Positions 57,868 to 64,000 of a DNA stretch of 64,000 nucleotides are shown here, piece after piece (position 1 is the stretch's first letter; each line of letters begins with the position of its first letter). Location: the NCBI GenBank assembly GCA_003859965.1, contig RQYR01000002.1, positions 62,001 to 126,000 on the forward strand, written 5' to 3'. Position numbers and translations under genes: made by a program. Origin of the DNA: Comamonadaceae bacterium OH2545_COT-014. Its GTDB lineage: Bacteria; Pseudomonadota; Gammaproteobacteria; Burkholderiales; Burkholderiaceae_C. Under the pieces are notes generated by a model. It worked only from the letters and a program-made list of their open reading frames with translations, searched no databases and was not told where the DNA came from.

Positions 57868-58752
57868 GTCACACGGCAGCTTGTCGCTGATGAAGTCGAT
57901 GAAGCTGCGCACTTTGGCGCTCAGGTATTGGCGGTCGGGATAGACCGCATACAGCGGGTGGGCGGGCATCTGGTAGTGCGGCAGCAGGCGAACCAGGCGG
58001 CCTTGGGCCAAATCCTCGCGGGTGATGAAGTCGGGCAGATAGCCGATACCGCGCCCTGCCAGAATCATCTGATAGACCATCATGCTGTTGTTGCTGCTGA
58101 AGGCGGTCTGCAAGTGCAGCGGATGGCGCTGGCCGTCCGCCGCTTGCAGCATGCGGCTGCGCATGTCGGCATAGTTGGGCAGCACCGCCGGAAGGGCTTG
58201 CAGTGCGGCGATGTCGGCAGGCAAGCCGTGCGCGGCGATGAAGCCGGCAGAGGCGCACAGCAGCATGGTGACGGTGCCCAGCCTGCGCGCAATCAGCGAG
58301 CCGGAGAGCGTATCGGAGGCGCGCAGCGCCAGATCGAAGCCTTCGGCGACCAGATCGGTGTGGCGGTTGTCCAGCGTCACATCCAGCGCCACCTCGGGGT
58401 ATTGCGCGCTGTATTCGGTCAGCCACTGCGCAAACAGCGGTGAGGCAAACCAGACCGGCGCAGTCAGCCGCAACTGCCCTTGCGCACGCGCTACGCCAGA
58501 GGCGGCTTTTTCTGCGGCCTGCTGCAAGGTGTCCAGCGCATAGGCGCATTGGCGGTAATACTCGCTGCCGGCTTCGGTCAGGCTGAGGCTGCGCGTATTT
58601 CGCAGCAGCAGCTTGGCGCCGATGCTCGCTTCCAGATGGCGCACATGTTTGCTGACCATGGCGGTGGACAGGCCCATGTGCTCGGCAGCCTTGGTAAAGC
58701 TGCCGTGCTCCACCACCTGGCGGAAGATTTTCATGCTGAGCAAAGTGTCCAT
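57865..58752 (-). CDS. LysR-family transcriptional regulator
   Basis: 295 residues. HTH FRQVVEHGSFTKAAEHMGLS, TAMVSKHVRHLEASIGAKL (about 10-60), then the periplasmic-binding-like effector domain (about 92-290). Same strand as and downstream of pirin and nitroreductase genes. Start at 58750-58752 (MDTLLSMKIFRQVV); a longer frame is not conserved. It may regulate the pirin-nitroreductase pair. Confidence 0.9.
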   Translation of the reverse strand: MDTLLSMKIFRQVVEHGSFTKAAEHMGLSTAMVSKHVRHLEASIGAKLLLRNTRSLSLTEAGSEYYRQCAYALDTLQQAAEKAASGVARAQGQLRLTAPVWFASPLFAQWLTEYSAQYPEVALDVTLDNRHTDLVAEGFDLALRASDTLSGSLIARRLGTVTMLLCASAGFIAAHGLPADIAALQALPAVLPNYADMRSRMLQAADGQRHPLHLQTAFSSNNSMMVYQMILAGRGIGYLPDFITREDLAQGRLVRLLPHYQMPAHPLYAVYPDRQYLSAKVRSFIDFISDKLPCD

Positions 58753-58875
58753 ACCGCCTCCATCAAACAACAAGCCACAAGCAAAAAACCATCCGCCCAC
58801 GTGAGCGGGCGGATGGCAGGCAATGATTGCACGGGGCAGGCAGGGGCGTTGGCCGCTTGCCTGCCGGGCGTGCCA

Positions 58876-59484
58876 TCAAAGGCCGTGTACTTTGACGCGC
58901 TCTTGCAGCGGGGCGAAAGCCTTTTCACCGGCCGGAGCACTGATGCCGCCGAACACCAGCTGTGCGCGCAGCTTCCAGTGGCTGGGGATGTTCCAGGTGC
59001 TGGCTACCTGCGCGTCAATCACCGGGTTGTAGTGTTGCAGGTTGCCGCCCACACCGGCCGCGGCCAGCGTTGACCAGATCACGTACTGGTGCATGGCGCT
59101 GGTGTGCTCGCTCCAGATGGGGAAGTTGTCGGCATACTGGGCGAACTTTTCCTGCAAACCCTTGACCACGTCCTGGTCTTCAAAGAACAGCACGCTGCCC
59201 GCTGCGGCCTTGAACATGTTGAGCTTGTCCTCGGTGGCCTGGAAGTTCTCGGCCGGCACAATCTTGCGCAGTTCGCTGATGGCGATGTCCCACAGCTTTT
59301 CATGTTCGCTGCCAAACAGCACCACCACGCGGGCGGATTGCGAGTTGAAGGCGGACGGGGTGTGCTTGACCGCATGCTCAACGATTTGCACCACCTGCTC
59401 GCCGCTGACCGGCAGGTTCTTGTTGAGGGCATACACCGAGCGGCGGGTTTCTGCGGCTTGTTGCAGGGTCTGAAGATTCGACAT
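58876..59484 (-). CDS. Nitroreductase-family FMN protein
   Basis: 202 residues. Family start QQAAETRRSVYALNKNLPVSGEQVVQIVEHAVKHTPSAFNSQSARVVVLFG (cited residues about 9-58) gives RRSVY and SAFNSQ FMN contacts; IWSTLAAAGVGGNLQHYNPVID is the C-terminal loop. Related to the YdfN/DrgA-like NAD(P)H nitroreductases. Seventy-six bp after pirin, likely co-transcribed. Start 59482-59484. Confidence 0.9.
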   Translation of the reverse strand: MSNLQTLQQAAETRRSVYALNKNLPVSGEQVVQIVEHAVKHTPSAFNSQSARVVVLFGSEHEKLWDIAISELRKIVPAENFQATEDKLNMFKAAAGSVLFFEDQDVVKGLQEKFAQYADNFPIWSEHTSAMHQYVIWSTLAAAGVGGNLQHYNPVIDAQVASTWNIPSHWKLRAQLVFGGISAPAGEKAFAPLQERVKVHGL

Positions 59485-59560
59485 GGGTTTTCCTTGGAAA
59501 TGAAAAGTGGAAAGATGAAGGCGGCTGCCCTTGGGCAGCCAGCCTTGACAGAGTATCCGC

Positions 59561-60298
59561 TCAGTGCGGCTGGTTGATGTTGGCCTCGATATCCATGGGC
59601 ACGTCCATCAGCAGGATTTCGGCATCGCCCAGCGCCTCGACCTCGAAGCCATCGGTTTCCCAAAGACCCAAGCCATCGCGCTCGCCCAGCTCAATGCCGC
59701 CGACCTTGGCCTTGCCCTTGATGACGAACACATAGACGCCGTTGCCTTCGCGCTTGACCTGATAGCGCTTTTGCGTGCCGTCAGCAAAGCGCGCCAGCGA
59801 GAACCAGGCATTTTGGTGGATCCACACCCCGTCATCATCGGCATGCGGCGAGAGGATTTGCTGGAAATCGTTGGGCTGCGCCTGATCGGCGATGGTGATT
59901 TGCTGATAGCGCGGCTCGACACCATTCTTGCGCGGCAGCACCCAGATTTGCAGGAACTTCACCGCCTGGTCGCGGTTGGCATTCATCTCGCTATGGGTGA
60001 CCCCGGTGCCGGCCGACATCACCTGCACATCGCCATTTTTGATGATGCTGCCATTGCCCATGCTGTCGCGGTGCGCCAGGTCGCCGGACAGCGGCACGGA
60101 GATGATTTCCATGTCGCGGTGCGGATGGGTGCCAAAGCCTTCGCCGCCTTCAACGAAATCGTCATTGATCACGCGCAGCACGCCAAAGCCCATGCGCTGG
60201 GGGTTGTAGTAATTGGCAAAGCTGAAGGTGTGGGCGCTTTTGAGCCAGCCGTGGTTGGCGAAACCGCGCGAGTTGGCAGCGTGGTGGATGGTTTTCAT
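59561..60298 (-). CDS. Pirin-family (YhhW-type) quercetinase-like protein
   Basis: 245 residues, bicupin. FGTHPHRDMEIISVPLSGDLAHRDSMGN carries metal ligands (His59, His61, His103 and Glu105 type: HPHRDMEI and GTGVTHSEMNA). Members oxidise quercetin in vitro; physiological role unclear, sometimes redox-stress linked. Start 60296-60298. Heads the pirin-nitroreductase-LysR set; an inverted repeat TTTCC-N5-GGAAA is 103-117 bp upstream. Confidence 0.9.
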   Translation of the reverse strand: MKTIHHAANSRGFANHGWLKSAHTFSFANYYNPQRMGFGVLRVINDDFVEGGEGFGTHPHRDMEIISVPLSGDLAHRDSMGNGSIIKNGDVQVMSAGTGVTHSEMNANRDQAVKFLQIWVLPRKNGVEPRYQQITIADQAQPNDFQQILSPHADDDGVWIHQNAWFSLARFADGTQKRYQVKREGNGVYVFVIKGKAKVGGIELGERDGLGLWETDGFEVEALGDAEILLMDVPMDIEANINQPH

Positions 60299-60400
60299 CG
60301 CAGAACTCCTTATGTTCGAAATGAAGCGCCACAAGGGCGCGATGGCGGCATCTTAGGCGTGCATGCGGTGCGGAAAAAGCCGCCAATGGGAAAAGCAGTA

Positions 60401-60415
60401 TTTCCTGAAAGGAAA
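60401..60415. promoter_or_regulatory. Small inverted repeat upstream of pirin
   Basis: TTTCC-TGAAA-GGAAA, 103-117 bp before the pirin ATG. Possible LysR or redox-regulator site; weak. Confidence 0.3.
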
Positions 60416-60629
60416 CTATCCTTGAAATAAGAGGCTCAGCTTTTCCATTCCAACACAAATCCGAAACCTCAATGCGCGCGCCCATTCGCGCGACGCCCCC
60501 CTGCCGGTGCAGCAAGCTGGGCGGCGCCACAACGCCGCAGCGCCTGCTTGCCGTCTCGGCGCCGGCGTTGCAGGGCCAGAGGCTTTGCCCGTTCTTGCTG
60601 TGCGTTGCGAGAAGCAAGGAGACCAGGCG

Positions 60630-61619
60630 CTAGGCCAGCGGCAGGGCGCTGTGGGCTTGGCAGAGTTCGTCGTGCCAGTCGAGCACGGGTTGGACGTGGG
60701 TGTCGGTCAACGGTGCGCCCAGGGCGTGCATGAAGGCGCAGGCCGCGTGGCCGCGGGCGGCGGCTTCGTAGCGCGCTACCCAGGCCGCGCGCGGGCCTTC
60801 GTCTTCCGGGGCCACAGGCCAGGCGCCCGTGCCGGGGCGGATGCGCCCGGTCATGCCCATGCGCCAGGGCTTGGCGCTGACGCGGGCGCGAAAGCAGCGC
60901 TGGCGCAGGCACATGCGGCGGTAGGTGGGGTCCACGCCCAGCGCCTCGAAGCATTCGCTGACCGCCGGATCGTCTGGCGCAAAGCGCTGGTGCGTGACGA
61001 GTACGCGCAGCCCGGCGGGCGTGCGGTAGATGCGCAGGCCCCAGGCCGGGCGTGACTGGGCAAAGGCATGCACGCGCGCCAGCGCGGCCTGTTCCTGCAC
61101 AGGGCGGGCCAGCGCGTGCCGCTGCCGGCGCAGCTGAAGCCATTGCCAGACCGCCAGCGCCACCATCAGCCCCAGGGCCACGGCTGCCAGTGGCGCGTGG
61201 CCGGTGGCGTAGGCCATGGGGGCGGCCACGCTCAGTGCCGCCAGCATCAGCAAAGGCTGGCAGCCCAGGCTGGCGCTGGCGGGGTGGGGCAGGTCGATGT
61301 CGGCAAACAGCACGTCGGGCGTGTTCAGGCAGCGTGCGCCGTAGCTGTTGCGGGTGACGATGGCGTTGCCCTGCCGGGCCACGATTTCTTCGCGGATGGG
61401 CATGCCATCCGCACCGTTGTAGGGCACGCGCGGCTCGCGCGCGGGTTCGTTGGCGCCGGCCTGGCGGCGGGCCAGGGCGTGTTGCAGGCGTTCTTGCGCA
61501 TGGCGCGCCGCGTCGGCCGGGCTGGTGTCTGACCAGCCGGCGCGGCGCACGGTGACCCAGTGGCGGTGGCGGTTCTGGTGGCGGGCCTGGGCCTCGGCCC
61601 AGTAACGGGGAATGAGCAT
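60630..61619 (-). CDS. Conserved hypothetical membrane protein
   Basis: 329 residues. N-terminal soluble part ends at DVLFADIDLP (a D-x-D motif, about 102-109), then two adjacent helices (about 120-165, LLMLAALSVAAPMAYATGHAPLAAVALGLMVALAVW cited in part), then a soluble C-terminal domain with GLRIYRTPAGLRVLVTHQRF, FEALGVDPTYRRMCLRQRCFRAR and PKPWRMG-like SAKPWRMG. The DxD and the G-x-R-V-L-V-T-H strand loosely recall archaeo-eukaryotic primase folds, but this is unproven. Start 61617-61619. No obvious partner. Confidence 0.7.
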   Translation of the reverse strand: MLIPRYWAEAQARHQNRHRHWVTVRRAGWSDTSPADAARHAQERLQHALARRQAGANEPAREPRVPYNGADGMPIREEIVARQGNAIVTRNSYGARCLNTPDVLFADIDLPHPASASLGCQPLLMLAALSVAAPMAYATGHAPLAAVALGLMVALAVWQWLQLRRQRHALARPVQEQAALARVHAFAQSRPAWGLRIYRTPAGLRVLVTHQRFAPDDPAVSECFEALGVDPTYRRMCLRQRCFRARVSAKPWRMGMTGRIRPGTGAWPVAPEDEGPRAAWVARYEAAARGHAACAFMHALGAPLTDTHVQPVLDWHDELCQAHSALPLA

Positions 61620-61650
61620 GACGCTTGGCGCGTGATGGAATGCGGTTGAA

Positions 61651-61700
61651 AAGTGCCTTTAGGACCGTGGATAGGGCCTAAGCAGCTATTTTTTTGATAG
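61651..61700 (-). repeat. Dispersed hairpin repeat, copy 7 (inverted)
   Basis: Minus strand: ATAGCTGCTTAGGCCCTA, TCCACGG, TCCTAAAGGCACTT. Between the hypothetical gene and lysS, opposite in direction to the other six. Confidence 0.55.
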
Positions 61701-61813
61701 CTTTGTGCAAGCAGGCCGCCACGGCGGCGGCGCATGGGCGCGGCCCGCCCGTGTGCCAGCGGTGGCCGCGTGCATGGGGCGGCCAAGGCCCGCCGGGGCG
61801 CGGGAGGCTTCTT

Positions 61814-63355
61814 TCAAGCCTCCTTGCGCAGCGCGGGGAAGAGGATCACGTCGCGGATGCTGGCGCTGTCGGTGAGCAGCATCATCAGCCGGTCGATGCC
61901 GACGCCGCAGCCGCCGGTGGGCGGCATGCCGTATTCGAGGGCGCGCACGAAGTCGTGGTCGTAGTACATGGCCTCGTCGTCGCCCGCGTCCTTGGCGCTG
62001 GCCTGGGCGGCAAAGCGCGCGGCCTGGTCTTCGGCGTCGTTCAGCTCGCTGAAGCCGTTGGCCATTTCGCGGCCGGTGATGTAGAGCTCAAAGCGCTCGG
62101 TCACTTCGGGCCGCTGGTCGTTGGCGCGCGCCAGCGGGCTGATTTCGGTGGGGTGCTCCATGATGAAGGTGGGCTGCCACAGCTCGCCTTCCACGGCCTC
62201 TTCAAAGTAGAGCACCTGCAGGGCGGGCAGGCTGCGCTGGCTCAGGCGGTCCTTTTCTTCGCTCAGGCCCAGCTTTTTCAGGCGGCTGATGAGTTCCGCC
62301 GCGTCGTCCACGTGCGCGCCGATGTCGGTGTGGGCGTGCAGCGCCTCGCGGATGGTCATGCGGGCGAAGGGCTGGCTTAGATCGACCGCGCGGCCCTGGT
62401 AGCTCAGTTGCAGCGTGCCGCAGGCTTTTTGCGCGGCGTCGCGGATGAGCTGCTCGGTGAAGTCCATCAGGTCGCGGTAGTGCCAGTAGGCCGCGTAGAA
62501 CTCCATCATCGTGAACTCGGGGTTGTGGCGCACGCTGATGCCTTCGTTGCGGAAGCTGCGGTTGATCTCGAACACGCGCTCGAAGCCGCCGACGATGAGG
62601 CGCTTCAGATACAGCTCGGGCGCGATGCGCAGGAACATGTCCTGCTCCAGCGCGTTGTGGTGGGTGACGAAGGGCTTGGCGTTGGCGCCGCCGGGAATGG
62701 GGTGGAGCATGGGCGTTTCCACCTCCATGAAGCCGTGGCCGCCCATGAAGGCGCGCATGGCCGAGAGCACGCGGCTGCGCGCGGCAAAGCGCTCGCGCGC
62801 GGCCTCGTCCATGATGAGGTCCACGTAGCGCTGGCGGTATTTCAGCTCGGTGTCCTGCACGCCGTGGAACTTGTCCGGCAGCGGGCGCAGGGATTTGGTG
62901 AGCAGGCGCAGCGCCGTGACGTGGATGGACAGCTCGCCCTTGCCGGTCTTGAACACGTGGCCCTCGGCGGCCACGATGTCGCCCAGGTCCCAGTGCTTGA
63001 AGGCGTTGTAGGTGTCCTCGCCCACGTCCTCGCGCGTGACATAGATCTGAAAACGCCCCGTGGCGTCTTGCAGCGTGGCAAAGCTGGCCTTGCCCATCAC
63101 GCGCTTGAGCATCATGCGCCCGGCGATGCTGGCGTGGATTTTCTCGCTGGCCTCCAGCGCCTCCTTGCTTTTGCCGTCATGCGCGGCCAACAGGGCGGCG
63201 GCGCGGTCTTGCGGCTTGAAGTCGTTGGGAAAGGCCACGCCGCCGCCAGCGGCCTGCTTCTCGCGCAGGGTCTTGAGTTTTTCGCGGCGCTCGGCGATGA
63301 GCTTGTTTTCGTCCTGGGCTTCAGGGGCGGTGGGGGCGGCGTCGGGGGTGGACAT
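61814..63355 (-). CDS. lysS: Lysyl-tRNA synthetase, class II
   Basis: 513 residues. OB-fold anticodon domain (about 60-165) and class II core with motif 2 ([24 protein letters not shown]) and motif 3 ([14 protein letters not shown]); the HNPEFT region fits LysRS. Start at 63353-63355 ([18 protein letters not shown]) rather than the longer frame. No T-box or riboswitch-like leader seen. Confidence 0.97.
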   Translation of the reverse strand: MSTPDAAPTAPEAQDENKLIAERREKLKTLREKQAAGGGVAFPNDFKPQDRAAALLAAHDGKSKEALEASEKIHASIAGRMMLKRVMGKASFATLQDATGRFQIYVTREDVGEDTYNAFKHWDLGDIVAAEGHVFKTGKGELSIHVTALRLLTKSLRPLPDKFHGVQDTELKYRQRYVDLIMDEAARERFAARSRVLSAMRAFMGGHGFMEVETPMLHPIPGGANAKPFVTHHNALEQDMFLRIAPELYLKRLIVGGFERVFEINRSFRNEGISVRHNPEFTMMEFYAAYWHYRDLMDFTEQLIRDAAQKACGTLQLSYQGRAVDLSQPFARMTIREALHAHTDIGAHVDDAAELISRLKKLGLSEEKDRLSQRSLPALQVLYFEEAVEGELWQPTFIMEHPTEISPLARANDQRPEVTERFELYITGREMANGFSELNDAEDQAARFAAQASAKDAGDDEAMYYDHDFVRALEYGMPPTGGCGVGIDRLMMLLTDSASIRDVILFPALRKEA

Positions 63356-63504
63356 GGGCAATGCGGGGCTAGGAAAAGTGTGAAACGGGCGATAAAAGCA
63401 GAAAAGCGCATGGGCTGCGCCACGGGCCGCTTTCATGCGGCAAAGGGGCGGATTCTAGGGGCTGCCGGCAGGTGCGGCGGGGCCGTTCGGCCCTGGCGCT
63501 GGCA

Positions 63505-63539
63505 GAAAAAAACTGGCGGCCCGCACGGGGCCGCCAGTT
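63505..63539 (-). terminator. Terminator of the binding-protein gene
   Basis: 12-bp stem AACTGGCGGCCC / GGGCCGCCAGTT, 5-nt loop, and seven T on the minus strand. Fifty-some bp beyond the stop at 63592; strong. Confidence 0.85.
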
Positions 63540-63591
63540 TGCAGGGCGTGTGCCGCGCCGCCCGATTGAGGGGCGGCGCGGCGGGCAGGCT

Positions 63592-64000
63592 TTACTTGAA
63601 GCCCACGCGGTCCAGCATCTGCTGCACCTTGACCTGGTTGGCGCCCACGGCGCTGATGGGGATGGTTTCGCTCTTGAACTGGCCGCCGCCGGTCATGGCC
63701 TTGAGGGCGGGGTTCTCGGTGTTCACGCCTTTGGCCACGGGCCATTCGTTGTTGGCGTTGGCAAAGTAGTTCTGGGCCGAGGGGCTGGCCAGGTATTCGA
63801 GGAACTTGATTGCGCCTTCCACGTTTTTGGAATGCTTGGCCACGGCGCCGCCGGCCACGTTGACGTGCGTGCCCCAGGTGCCCTGGTTGGGGAAGACCAC
63901 GCCTACCTTGTCGGCCACGGCCTTGTCTTCGGGCTTGCTGGAGCGCATCAGGCGGGCCAGGTAGTAGCTGTTGGTCACGGCGATCTGGCATTCGCCAGCG
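63592..64000 (-). CDS. Iron(III)-type ABC substrate-binding protein (5' end cut off)
   Basis: C-terminal 136 residues. AGECQIAVTNSYYLARLM with the iron-contact Tyr pair, PNQGTWGTHVNVAGGAVAK, NVEGAIKFLEYLASPSAQNYFA, NNEWPVAKGV and ISAVGANQVKVQQMLDRVGF place it with FbpA/FutA-like proteins. The N-terminus and signal lie past the window edge. Usual partners (FbpB, FbpC) would be downstream on the minus strand but are not here; lysS follows after the terminator. Confidence 0.88.
   Translation of the reverse strand, partial: AGECQIAVTNSYYLARLMRSSKPEDKAVADKVGVVFPNQGTWGTHVNVAGGAVAKHSKNVEGAIKFLEYLASPSAQNYFANANNEWPVAKGVNTENPALKAMTGGGQFKSETIPISAVGANQVKVQQMLDRVGFK

Overview
The window reads as chromosomal DNA of a GC-rich betaproteobacterium, most likely Comamonadaceae (Burkholderiales). 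This rests on gene content (ubiquinone genes, polyhydroxybutyrate depolymerase and a phasin-like protein, 2-oxoglutarate dehydrogenase in the order sucA-sucB-lpd, PrpE, surE-pcm-nlpD-rlmD-folK) and on protein style. I see no rRNA, tRNA, CRISPR array, phage or insertion sequence. It looks like core genome with a few accessory operons.

Layout. 1-5210 (minus): sucA-sucB-lpd, with lpd cut by the window edge. 5507-8633 (minus): propionyl-CoA synthetase, phasin-like protein, isochorismatase-family hydrolase. 9076-14764 (minus): prmC and a ubiquinone block (ubiE, Tim44-domain protein, ubiJ, ubiB) plus a DUF971 protein. 14975-16051 (plus): AI-2E-family permease. 16292-19837 (minus): complete frdABCD quinol:fumarate reductase. 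20017-22643 (minus): MCE-type lipid transport operon without an ATPase. 23099-23581 (plus): DUF606 transporter. 23740-30978 (minus): complete Na+-NQR operon nqrABCDEF-apbE-nqrM. 31292-33609 (plus): phaZ with a basic tail, and an RnfB-like ferredoxin. 33849-35960 (minus): uvrB. 36417-37496 (plus): solitary pstS-like gene. 37574-41080 (minus): six-gene operon headed by a GbsR/MarR regulator (SRPBCC, DCC thioredoxin-like, SDR, DoxX-like, DUF2269). 41432-45443 (minus): TonB receptor, DUF2478, BtuF/MolA-like binding protein. 45609-47675: XRE-cupin regulator divergent from a lactate-permease-family transporter. 47802-51367 (plus): clpB and an orphan response regulator. 51607-57841 (plus): surE-pcm-nlpD-rlmD-folK, a secreted protein and DUF924. 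57865-60298 (minus): pirin-nitroreductase-LysR. 60630-64000 (minus): membrane-anchored hypothetical, lysS, and a partial iron-type binding protein.

How it fits together. The energy genes form a theme: a sodium-pumping NADH:quinone oxidoreductase lies about 4 kb from a QFR-type fumarate reductase, with quinone biosynthesis genes nearby. This suggests NADH oxidation coupled to fumarate respiration at low oxygen. Polyester turnover is represented by phaZ and the phasin-like gene. Two clusters look under-described: the GbsR-headed redox/membrane operon with a perfect 11+2+11 operator over its promoter, and the TonB/DUF2478/binding-protein cluster with a Mo-box-like palindrome upstream. Two dispersed repeat families run through the intergenic DNA: a hairpin repeat of about 50 bp (seven copies) and a short motif, AGAACCTGTTCAAA, that often starts inside a stop codon.
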